From the NCBI GenBank assembly GCA_023396215.1, contig JAEWWW010000129.1, positions 1 to 40,249 on the forward strand: a stretch of 40,249 bases of DNA, given 5' to 3'. The stretch comes from Bacillota bacterium. GTDB lineage: Bacteria > Bacillota > Clostridia > Oscillospirales > Ruminococcaceae. Of the stretch, positions 23,630-30,160 are shown piece after piece. The position numbers were made by a program, and so were the translations under genes. Each line of letters starts with the position of its first letter. The stretch's first letter is position 1. A model generated the notes under the pieces. The model worked only from the letters and a program-made list of their open reading frames with translations, was not told where the DNA came from and did not search any database.

Positions 23630-24217
23630 TTAAGCGAACGATATTGCCGCTTCACGCCCCAGCGCAAAGGCGGTTTTGTTCATCTCGAGAAACCGGGCAG
23701 GCACCGCCTCTTCCAGCGCCTGCTGCCACATCTGCCGGTCAAACTCCATCAGGGTGGAAAGCACCCCCATCATCACCACGTTCACAGCCTTGGCGCTGCC
23801 TGCGCGGCGGGCCAGCGAAAGGGCGTCCACCACCTGAATGCTGCTGCCTGTTTCAGCGATGCGGCGGGCGACATCCTCGGGGTAGCGGGCGGCGCCGGTA
23901 ATTACCGGCATGGGGGGTATCTGCTGGTCGCCGGTGACCAGCCTGCCGCCTTGCTTCAGGTAGGCCAGCCAGCGGGCGGCCTCGCAAAGCTCAAAGGAAA
24001 CAATGATATCGGCCTCGCCCTGCTCTATCACCGGGGAGTAGACCTTTTCACCGTACTTTACATAGGTAACCACCGAGCCGCCCCGTTGGGCCATGCCGTG
24101 TACCTCGGAAACCTTTACGTCGTGGCCGGCTGCCAGCAGCACACGGCCCAGCAGCTTGCTGGCCAGCAGGCTGCCCTGCCCGCCGACCCCTACAATCATA
24201 ATGCTTTTGGTAGCCAT
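23630..24217 (-). CDS. iorB: Indolepyruvate ferredoxin oxidoreductase, beta subunit
   Basis: 195 aa, one pyruvate ferredoxin oxidoreductase gamma-type domain. MIVGVGGQGSLLASKLLG (7-24) and VSEVHGMAQRGGSV (36-49) are the signature of this subunit. With IorA it decarboxylates aryl pyruvates (from Trp, Phe, Tyr) to aryl-acetyl-CoA while reducing ferredoxin. Its ATG directly follows the iorA stop (TAA-ATG, 24220-24215), so translation is coupled. Confidence 0.95.
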   Translation of the reverse strand: MATKSIMIVGVGGQGSLLASKLLGRVLLAAGHDVKVSEVHGMAQRGGSVVTYVKYGEKVYSPVIEQGEADIIVSFELCEAARWLAYLKQGGRLVTGDQQIPPMPVITGAARYPEDVARRIAETGSSIQVVDALSLARRAGSAKAVNVVMMGVLSTLMEFDRQMWQQALEEAVPARFLEMNKTAFALGREAAISFA

Positions 24218-25966
24218 TTATCGCGCCTCGCTTTCTGTGGGAATGATGGCCTTTTTAGGGCAGAGAGCGGCGCAGAGGCCGCAGCCCACGCAGAGGGTGG
24301 GGTCGATGGAGGACTTGCCCTCCTGCATCGAGATGGCGGGGCAGCCTATCCTGAAGCAGATTTTGCAGGCGATGCAGGCCTCCCGGTTCACCCTGTAGGG
24401 GGGCGCGTGGCGCACCGTTTTCAGCAGCGCGCAAGGGCGGCGGGTGATGACCACCGAAGGCTCGTCGGCGGCCAGCTCCTCTTTTAACACCGCTTCCAGC
24501 TCTTTGAGGTTGTTGGGGTCGACCACGCGGATGCGCCGCACCCCCACCGCCTCGCAGATTTTTTCGATGGAAACCGCCGGGGCGGCGTTGCCCCGCAGGT
24601 CAAAGCCGGTGGTGGGGTTGTGCTGATGGCCGGTCATGCCGGTGATGGAGTTATCGGCTATCACCACAGTGGCAATGCCGGAGTTGTAGACAATATCCAC
24701 CAGCCCGGTGATGCCCGAGTGGATGAAGGTGGAATCCCCAATGACCGCCACCGCTTTTTTGGCGGCTTCAGGGCCGCGGGCCTTGTTGTAGCCGTGCAGG
24801 CCGCTCACCGACGCGCCCATGCAGATGCAGGTGTCGAGAGCCGAAAGGGGCGGCAGCGCACCCAGGGTGTAGCAGCCGATGTCGCCGCTGACCATCACCT
24901 TGAGCTTGTTCAGGGTATAAAACAGGCCGCGGTGAGGGCAGCCGGGGCAGAGCACCGGCGGGCGCACCGGCACCTGCTCGGGGAAGGCGGCGCCCTGCGG
25001 CACCGCGGCGCCAAGCGCAGCCGCCACCGTGCGCTGCGAAAACTCGCCGATATTGGAGAAAATCTCTTTGCCGGTCACATCCACACCGATGCTGCGGCAG
25101 TGGTTCTCGATGACGCCGTCCAGCTCCTCCACCACATACAGCCGCTCGACGCTCTGGGCAAACTGCCGTATCAGCCCGGTGGGCAGGGGGTTCACCATCC
25201 CCAGCTTGAGCACCGAAGCCTCTGGCATAGCCTCTTTGACATATTGGTAGCAGATGCCCGCCGTAATAATGCCGATTTTGCCGCTGCCCGCCTCGATGCG
25301 GTTGAGGGGGGTGGTTTCGGCAAGCTGGGCAAGGCTCGCCTGCCGCTGCTCCACCACCACATGGCGGCCCCGCGCGTTGGCGGGCATCATTACATATTTG
25401 GCGGGGTTTTTCACATAATCCCGCAGGGGGTGCTCCTGCCGCGGGCCGGTTTCAACCACGCTCTGGGAGTGGGAGATGCGGGTGGAAAGCCGCAGCAGCA
25501 CCGGCGTGTCATACTCCTCAGAAAGAGCAAAGCCCGCTTTTATGTATTCGATGCACTCGGCTGAGTCGGCAGGCTCCAGCATGGCCAGCTTGGCGGCCAC
25601 CGCGTAGTGGCGCGAATCCTGCTCGTTTTGCGAGGAGTGCATCCCCTGGTCGTCTGCCACCGCAAACACAAGTCCTGCCCCCACCCCGGTATAGGATGCG
25701 GTAAAAAGCGGGTCGGCGGCCACATTCAGCCCCACGTGCTTCATGGCGCAAAACGCCCGCGCTCCGCCGATGGAGGCCCCGAGGGCAACCTCCATGGCCA
25801 CCTTCTCGTTGGGGGCCCACTCGGCGTCTATCCCGGCGTAGCCGCCCGCGTATTCGGTAATCTCGGTGCTGGGGGTGCCGGGGTAGCTGGAAACCACCCT
25901 GCAGCCCGCCTCATACAAGCCCCGGGCCACCGCCTCGTTGCCCAGCATCAGCTGCTTCAAAACCAT
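24218..25966 (-). CDS. iorA: Indolepyruvate ferredoxin oxidoreductase, alpha subunit
   Basis: About 582 aa. The N-terminal pyrimidine-binding domain (LMLGNEAVARGLYEAGCRVVSSYPGTPSTEI), a middle TPP-binding domain (CPGCPHRG; GDIGCYTLG; GDSTFIHSGITG...NSITGMTG), and at the end two 4Fe-4S sets, CIACKICFRIGCP and CVGCGLCAALCP. The first set spaces its last Cys differently (CxxCxxCxxxxCP), as known in IorA. Start: ATG 25966 has GGGAGG only about 3 nt away; TTG 25960, two codons on, would have GGAGGAG at ideal distance and begin MKQLMLGNEA, so it may be the true start. The frame open to 26017 is not needed. Confidence 0.95.
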   Translation of the reverse strand: MVLKQLMLGNEAVARGLYEAGCRVVSSYPGTPSTEITEYAGGYAGIDAEWAPNEKVAMEVALGASIGGARAFCAMKHVGLNVAADPLFTASYTGVGAGLVFAVADDQGMHSSQNEQDSRHYAVAAKLAMLEPADSAECIEYIKAGFALSEEYDTPVLLRLSTRISHSQSVVETGPRQEHPLRDYVKNPAKYVMMPANARGRHVVVEQRQASLAQLAETTPLNRIEAGSGKIGIITAGICYQYVKEAMPEASVLKLGMVNPLPTGLIRQFAQSVERLYVVEELDGVIENHCRSIGVDVTGKEIFSNIGEFSQRTVAAALGAAVPQGAAFPEQVPVRPPVLCPGCPHRGLFYTLNKLKVMVSGDIGCYTLGALPPLSALDTCICMGASVSGLHGYNKARGPEAAKKAVAVIGDSTFIHSGITGLVDIVYNSGIATVVIADNSITGMTGHQHNPTTGFDLRGNAAPAVSIEKICEAVGVRRIRVVDPNNLKELEAVLKEELAADEPSVVITRRPCALLKTVRHAPPYRVNREACIACKICFRIGCPAISMQEGKSSIDPTLCVGCGLCAALCPKKAIIPTESEAR

Positions 25967-26247
25967 ACTCCTCCCACTGTGGCAGGCTCCTGCCTTCTTT
26001 CCCCGCCCGGCGCTCAAACCGGGCGGCGCCGTTTGGCAGAGTCTGCTCTTTCATATTCTGTACTTAATAATACGCGGTAAGCGTCTGCCAGTCAAGGAAA
26101 AAGCCCCTGCGGCAGCCCTTTGTATTCACAGTTTATTAAACATTTTACGAGGCATTTGGTGTAAAATAATAACTATTAACAACCAGTTGCCCTGCCAAGG
26201 GTATTTCAGGCAGGGCACATTTTGTATGGGGAAAGTGAGCTGTCGGC

Positions 26248-27138
26248 GTGTTCGGATATGTCAGGCCCTATAAGCCCGAGCTGAAGCTGGCCGAGTATGA
26301 CAGCTACAAGGCTGTCTATTGCGGGCTGTGCAAGCAGCTGGGCCGTTCCTTTGGGCCGCTGGCTCGGCTGACCCTAAGCTATGACTTTGCCTTTTTGGCG
26401 GCGCTGGCAATGGCCGTTTCGCCCGAAAAGCCGGATATCCGGCGGCAGGCCTGCGCCTTTAACCCGGTAAAACGCTGCCCCTGCTGCCAGCAGAACGCCT
26501 CACTGGGGCTGGCCGCCGATGTGGCGATGATACTGCTCTACCACAAATTGCGGGACAACCTGTTGGATGAGCGTCTGCCCAAACGCATCGGCTCGTGGCT
26601 GATGCTGCTGCTTGTCAAAGGCCCCTACCGCAAGGCGAGCCTGCGCCAACCGGCGGCTGCCGAAGCGGCGGCCGAGACCATGGCCCGGCAGGCCGCGCTG
26701 GAGGCCCGGCGCTGCAGCGATGTGGACGAGGCCAGCGAACCCACCGCCAACGCCCTTGCAACCATTTTTGCCTCGATTACCGACCAGCCCGCCACCGCGC
26801 GGGTGCTGGAGCGCATGGGCTACTTTCTGGGGCGGTATATCTATCTGATAGACGCGCTGGACGATATCGAAGCAGACCTGCGGCGCGGGGGGTACAACCC
26901 CTTTGTGCTGCGCTACGGCCTGCAGGCAGAGGACGCCGAAGCCATTGCGGCGGTGCGCCGCGAGGCCAGGGGCGCGCTTTATATGACCATCGCTCAACTT
27001 GGCAGCTGCTACGACCTGCTGGAACCCCAACGGATGGAGGGCATTTTGGGCAATATCATTTACCTTGGGCTGCGCAGCAGCGTGGATACCGTGATACTAC
27101 AAGCGGAAGGGAGCAAAAGGGATGAAAGACCCTTATAG
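26248..27138 (+). CDS. DUF5685 family protein
   Basis: 296 aa, helical. GTG 26248 is the start: the family begins FGYV-P-KPELK, as here; only a weak GGGGAAAG precedes. YDSYKAVYCGLCKQLG (17-32) and CPCC (about 75) give conserved Cys pairs that could bind metal. The segment YLIDALDDIEADLRRGGYNPF (about 197-217) carries a DxxDDxxxD acidic cluster on a helix, like the Mg-diphosphate site of isoprenoid synthases; this likeness is my reading, not an established function. It overlaps the J-domain gene by 17 nt and forms an operon with it and a membrane protein. Confidence 0.85.
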   Translation: MFGYVRPYKPELKLAEYDSYKAVYCGLCKQLGRSFGPLARLTLSYDFAFLAALAMAVSPEKPDIRRQACAFNPVKRCPCCQQNASLGLAADVAMILLYHKLRDNLLDERLPKRIGSWLMLLLVKGPYRKASLRQPAAAEAAAETMARQAALEARRCSDVDEASEPTANALATIFASITDQPATARVLERMGYFLGRYIYLIDALDDIEADLRRGGYNPFVLRYGLQAEDAEAIAAVRREARGALYMTIAQLGSCYDLLEPQRMEGILGNIIYLGLRSSVDTVILQAEGSKRDERPL

Positions 27139-27721
27139 GGTACTGGGCGTGCCGGCCGACGCCAGCGACGACCAGATAAAAGCCGCTTACCGTGAGCTGG
27201 CTCGCAAATATCACCCCGACAACTATGTAAACAACCCCTTGGGCGACCTTGCGCAAGAAAAAATGAAGGAAATCAACGACGCTTACGACACCGTCCAACG
27301 GATGCGTCAGGGCGGCGGCACACAGAACGGCGGCGGTCAGGGCTCCTACTATCAGCAGCCCTCCTCCTTTGCCGATGTGCGCAGGCTGATCAACGCCGGG
27401 CGGGTGGCCCAGGCAGAAGAGCTGCTGGACGGCGTTCCCTCCGGCCGGCGGGATGCCGAATGGCACTTCCTGAAGGGGAGCATCTGCTACAGCCGCGGCT
27501 GGCTGGAACAGGCGCTGGAGCATTTCGGCCGCGCCTGTGAGCAGAACCCCCAAAACCCCGAGTACCGGGCCGCACTCAACCAACTGCTTTGGCAGCGCCA
27601 AAACGGCTATGCCCGGGGCGGCGCTTATCAGCGGTATGGCGGCGGCGCCAACTGTGACTGCTGCGACCTTTGCGCCGCACTTTACTGCGCCAACTGCTGC
27701 TGCAGCTGTCTGGGCGGCTGA
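27122..27721 (+). CDS. J-domain (DnaJ-like) protein with Cys-rich tail
   Basis: 199 aa. Residues 3-62 are a J domain (DPYRVLGVPADASDDQIKAAYRELARKYHPDNY) with the HPD motif that stimulates Hsp70 ATPase. A Gly/Gln linker (68-80), a TPR-like helical region (84-152: AEELLDGVPSGRRDAEWHFLKGSICYSRGWLEQALEHF), then a Tyr/Gly stretch and a tail with 9 Cys in its last 22 residues (from CDCC). The normal DnaJ zinc finger and C-terminal domains are absent, so this is a class III J protein. Overlap with the DUF5685 gene implies that they act together, with the Cys tail perhaps binding metal or a membrane (inference). Confidence 0.92.
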   Translation: MKDPYRVLGVPADASDDQIKAAYRELARKYHPDNYVNNPLGDLAQEKMKEINDAYDTVQRMRQGGGTQNGGGQGSYYQQPSSFADVRRLINAGRVAQAEELLDGVPSGRRDAEWHFLKGSICYSRGWLEQALEHFGRACEQNPQNPEYRAALNQLLWQRQNGYARGGAYQRYGGGANCDCCDLCAALYCANCCCSCLGG

Positions 27722-27789
27722 GTTCGGCGGTTTGCGATATCCGCTGCCATTGGGGCGGCGACCTATTATACAATGACGGAGGTATCCCA

Positions 27790-28332
27790 ATGGTACGCAA
27801 AAGCTCTCAGGTGGCTATGGGAGGGCTGGCGGCGGCGCTCTGCCTGCTGCTGATGTTTATGACCGGCATGATACCCTTCGCCACCTATGCCCTGCCCGCT
27901 CTGTCGGGGGTGGTACTCATCGCCGTGGTGGCCGAAAACGGCTACAAAACCGCGTTGGTGGTTTATGCCGCGGTGGCCATGCTTTCGCTGGCGGTGGTGC
28001 CCGACCGCGAAGCGGCGCTGATGTTCATCTTCTTTTTTGGCTACTACCCGGCGGTCAAGGGGCTGATTGAAAAGCTGCGGTTTGCCCCGCTGCGGCTGCT
28101 GGTAAAATACCTGCTGTTTAACCTTTCGATGGTGACGGCCTACTGGATTATCATCAACCTGTTGGGCATTGCCGAGATTTTAGAAAGCTTCGGCGAGTTC
28201 GGCAAATATTCGCCCTACATCATCCTGGCGCTGGGCAACGTGGTGTTCGCTGTTTATGACTATGCGCTGACCAACATCATCTATGTTTATCACCACTGGT
28301 TCAGGGTCAAGTTTTTGGGCCGGGTGAAGTAA
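27790..28332 (+). CDS. Integral membrane protein, unknown
   Basis: 180 aa with about five hydrophobic segments spread over residues 8-178. I do not recognise the family with certainty; the many small residues and the short length are reminiscent of ECF-type S components or DUF2232-like proteins. ATG 27790 has GGAGGT in front; the frame is open from 27670, within the J-domain gene, without a ribosome site. It follows that gene by 68 nt and ends in a strong terminator, so it is the last gene of the DUF5685/J-domain operon. Confidence 0.75.
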   Translation: MVRKSSQVAMGGLAAALCLLLMFMTGMIPFATYALPALSGVVLIAVVAENGYKTALVVYAAVAMLSLAVVPDREAALMFIFFFGYYPAVKGLIEKLRFAPLRLLVKYLLFNLSMVTAYWIIINLLGIAEILESFGEFGKYSPYIILALGNVVFAVYDYALTNIIYVYHHWFRVKFLGRVK

Positions 28333-28351
28333 AAACCGATACAAAAAGCCA

Positions 28352-28391
28352 CCGCCCCCCGGGCTTTAACCCGGGGGGCGGATATTTTTTG
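28352..28391 (+). terminator. Terminator of the DUF5685/J-domain operon
   Basis: A perfect 12-bp GC stem (CCGCCCCCCGGG / CCCGGGGGGCGG), loop CTTTAA, then ATATTTTTT. Confidence 0.9.
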
Positions 28392-28451
28392 CCTCATTCC
28401 AGCCGCCCAGGGATAAGGACGGTTATGCCTTTTCATCTGCGGCTGTCTACC

Positions 28452-28484
28452 GGCCGGGCGGATGTTACCCGCCCCTGCGGGGTG
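28452..28484. repeat. Family B-like palindromic unit
   Basis: GGGCGGATGTTACCCGCCCC-TGCGGGG closely follows the GGGCGG...CCGCCCCTACGG pattern of the units at 14361-14577 and 29473-29506. It lies in the 215-nt convergent gap before the MerR gene end. Confidence 0.5.
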
Positions 28485-28547
28485 TGGAGGCGAGGCGATT
28501 CAGGCGCTCTCCCCCGCCCGTTGCCCGCAGCGCACAGCCGCCGTGGC

Positions 28548-29306
28548 TTACAGGTTGGCGTGAATGGCGTCCCGCAAAAAGCGGGTTGCGCCTTCGCTCT
28601 GGGCGTCATAGTAGGCAGCGAAGCGGGGGTCGTCGAGATACATCTGGGCAAGGCCCTTGTGGGCTTCGACGCTGTAGTGCGACGCGGGCCAGCTGCACAG
28701 CAGCCACTGCTTATGCAGCTCCACCAGCGCCTTGGCGGCTGCGGAGGTGGGGTCGCCGGTGGCGAGGGCCTCGGTCAGCTTATCCTTGACCGCCTGCTCA
28801 AGGCGGGTCATCTCTGCCATTTCCTCCTTGGTTTTGCCCAGCAGCTTGCGGTTGGAGGCTTCTACCTCCTCCTTGCCGTAGCGCTCGATAATTTCATCGC
28901 CGTACTTCTCCATGTTGTCGTCCACCAGCTTTTGCTTAAAAGCTTCAAATTTTTCTTTACTGCTCATGCTATATTCTCCTTTCTGATGGGCTATGGTTTT
29001 TTCTACCGTGGCAATCAGCCTTTCGATGCGCTGCTTTTTTTGCTGCAGCGCATCAAGGTGCCGGGTCAGCGCCCCGAGGGGCTGAAAACCGGGTGCGTGC
29101 AAAATCTGCTTGATGTCGGCAAGGCTCACCCCCATCTCGCGGTAGAACAAAATCTGCTGCAAGAGGTCGGCCTGCTCCTCGCTGTACACACGATAGCCGG
29201 TGGCCTCCACCCTTTGGGGCGGCAGCAGCCCGATTTGATGGTAGTAGCGCAGCGTCCGGGTGGAAACACCCGAAAGCTCGGCCAACTGGTTGATTTGATA
29301 TTCCAT
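28548..29306 (-). CDS. MerR-family regulator with TipAS domain
   Basis: 252 aa. N-terminal MerR winged helix (residues 1-70: YQINQLAELSGVSTRTLRYYHQIGLLPPQR, then GYRVYSEEQADLLQQIL), a coiled-coil dimer helix (about 80-110), and a C-terminal TipAS domain (115-252) with the family's helix pattern ('KYGDEIIERYGKEEVEASNRKL'). TipAS domains bind hydrophobic peptides or antibiotics such as thiostrepton, and activate transcription. ATG 29306 has AAAGGAGGG before it; the frame open to 29543 covers the promoter and repeats and is not coding. It is probably autoregulated through the 19-bp-spacer promoter at 29405-29435. Confidence 0.93.
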   Translation of the reverse strand: MEYQINQLAELSGVSTRTLRYYHQIGLLPPQRVEATGYRVYSEEQADLLQQILFYREMGVSLADIKQILHAPGFQPLGALTRHLDALQQKKQRIERLIATVEKTIAHQKGEYSMSSKEKFEAFKQKLVDDNMEKYGDEIIERYGKEEVEASNRKLLGKTKEEMAEMTRLEQAVKDKLTEALATGDPTSAAAKALVELHKQWLLCSWPASHYSVEAHKGLAQMYLDDPRFAAYYDAQSEGATRFLRDAIHANL

Positions 29307-29404
29307 GCGCGCACCCTCCTTTGATACGGTTCTCACGCCAAAGCCGCGCGGCTTTTGGGGGCTTTTGCCGCCGCTGCGTTTTCGTGGGAGAACGGTATAA
29401 CAGC

Positions 29405-29435
29405 AGTATAAGCTATGACGTAACGTCAAAGTCAA
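29405..29435 (-). promoter_or_regulatory. MerR-type promoter with 19-bp spacer and dyad operator
   Basis: On the minus strand TTGACT (29435-29430), 19 nt, TATACT (29410-29405). The overlong spacer is typical of MerR-activated promoters and holds a perfect dyad TGACGT-(T)-ACGTCA (29428-29416). About 100 nt upstream of the MerR/TipA start. Confidence 0.8.
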
Positions 29436-29472
29436 TAGCAAAAAAATAATTTTGGGGGCGGTTTTTCTTGGG

Positions 29473-29720
29473 TGCAAATGATGCGGGCGGCTCATAGCCG
29501 CCCCTACAACTGCAGACGCGAGAAAGCATGTTGACCCGGCCACCTCGCCACAGGTGCGCCCCCCAAACCTCCGAGGGGGTTGGAATGGGGTATGCTCGCA
29601 CCACTCCGGCCTTCGGCCACCCCTCCAAGGAGGGGAATTGACCTGCCCCTATAAACTCATAGAGGCGGTGAATATCCGCCCCTACAGCCACGACGAAACA
29701 CAGCGGAGGCCGGCATACAG
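29473..29720. repeat. Dispersed repeat, family B, second locus
   Basis: GTGCAAAT..GCGGGCGG-CTCATAG-CCGCCCCTAC (29473-29506) matches the two units at 14.4-14.6 kb. The block 29626-29649 is the exact 24-nt reverse complement of 14433-14456. A third GGCGG...CCGCCCCTACA unit is at about 29664-29687. No gene is present in 29436-29825. Confidence 0.7.
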
Positions 29721-29826
29721 AAAAAGAGCGCCAAAGATAAAATCCTTGACGCTCTCAGCCTATCAAAAAAGCAGGGTTAGAAAATATATCACGCAGGCGG
29801 ACATGTGCCGCCGGAGCGATACCGAT

Positions 29827-29856
29827 AAAACTGCCCGCCGTGGAGCGGGCAGTTTT
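29827..29856. terminator. Terminator of the feo operon (bidirectional form)
   Basis: A perfect 12-bp stem AAAACTGCCCGC / GCGGGCAGTTTT with a 6-nt loop. On the minus strand it follows the FeoB-associated gene by about 95 nt and ends in TTTTATC. Confidence 0.7.
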
Positions 29857-29867
29857 GCTTGGGGGTG

Positions 29868-29938
29868 CTCACGAGGGGGCCGGCTGGACACAAAACCCGC
29901 GGGTTTTGCGCAGGACACGAAGTCCCCCTTGTGGTGAG
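29868..29938. repeat. Large imperfect palindrome after the feo operon
   Basis: CTCACGAGGGGG ... CCCCCTTGTGGTGAG flank a central AAAACCCGCGGGTTTT (29889-29904, perfect). Non-coding; it resembles a nested hairpin element and lies between the feo operon end and its terminator. Confidence 0.5.
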
Positions 29939-29949
29939 TAAAATCTTGC

Positions 29950-30093
29950 TTATTTGCCGCAGCAGCTTTTGTCGCTGGACGAAGGACAGCCGGCGCAGCC
30001 GCTGCATCCACCGGCCTTTCGCGTCTTAATCACACGGTATACGGTAAAGACAGCAATGGCGGCGATGATGGCGATGATGATAAAATCTGCCAT
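29950..30093 (-). CDS. FeoB-associated Cys-rich membrane protein
   Basis: 47 aa. Translation gives MADFIIIAIIAAIAVFTVYR, then VIKTRKAGG, then CSGCAGCPSSSDKSCCGK: one membrane helix (3-19), a basic inner stretch, and five Cys (30, 33, 36, 44, 45). This is the layout of the small FeoB-associated Cys-rich proteins found directly after feoB in Firmicutes; they are thought to help iron handling at the membrane. AGAAGGTTG precedes ATG 30093. It lies 67 nt downstream of feoB on the same strand, the last gene before the terminator. Confidence 0.9.
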   Translation of the reverse strand: MADFIIIAIIAAIAVFTVYRVIKTRKAGGCSGCAGCPSSSDKSCCGK

Positions 30094-30160
30094 AATTTCA
30101 ACCTTCTTTCTAAGTCGGGGGTGTTATCGGTGAAGGTGGGCCGCCACACCGGCAGGGGGC

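Noticed and set aside
29307..29543. N-terminal extension of the MerR/TipA protein
   Set aside because: It would span its own promoter; AAAGGAGGG lies before ATG 29306.
14361..29720. CRISPR array
   Set aside because: The repeats are few, irregularly spaced and palindromic, with no equal spacers and no cas genes.
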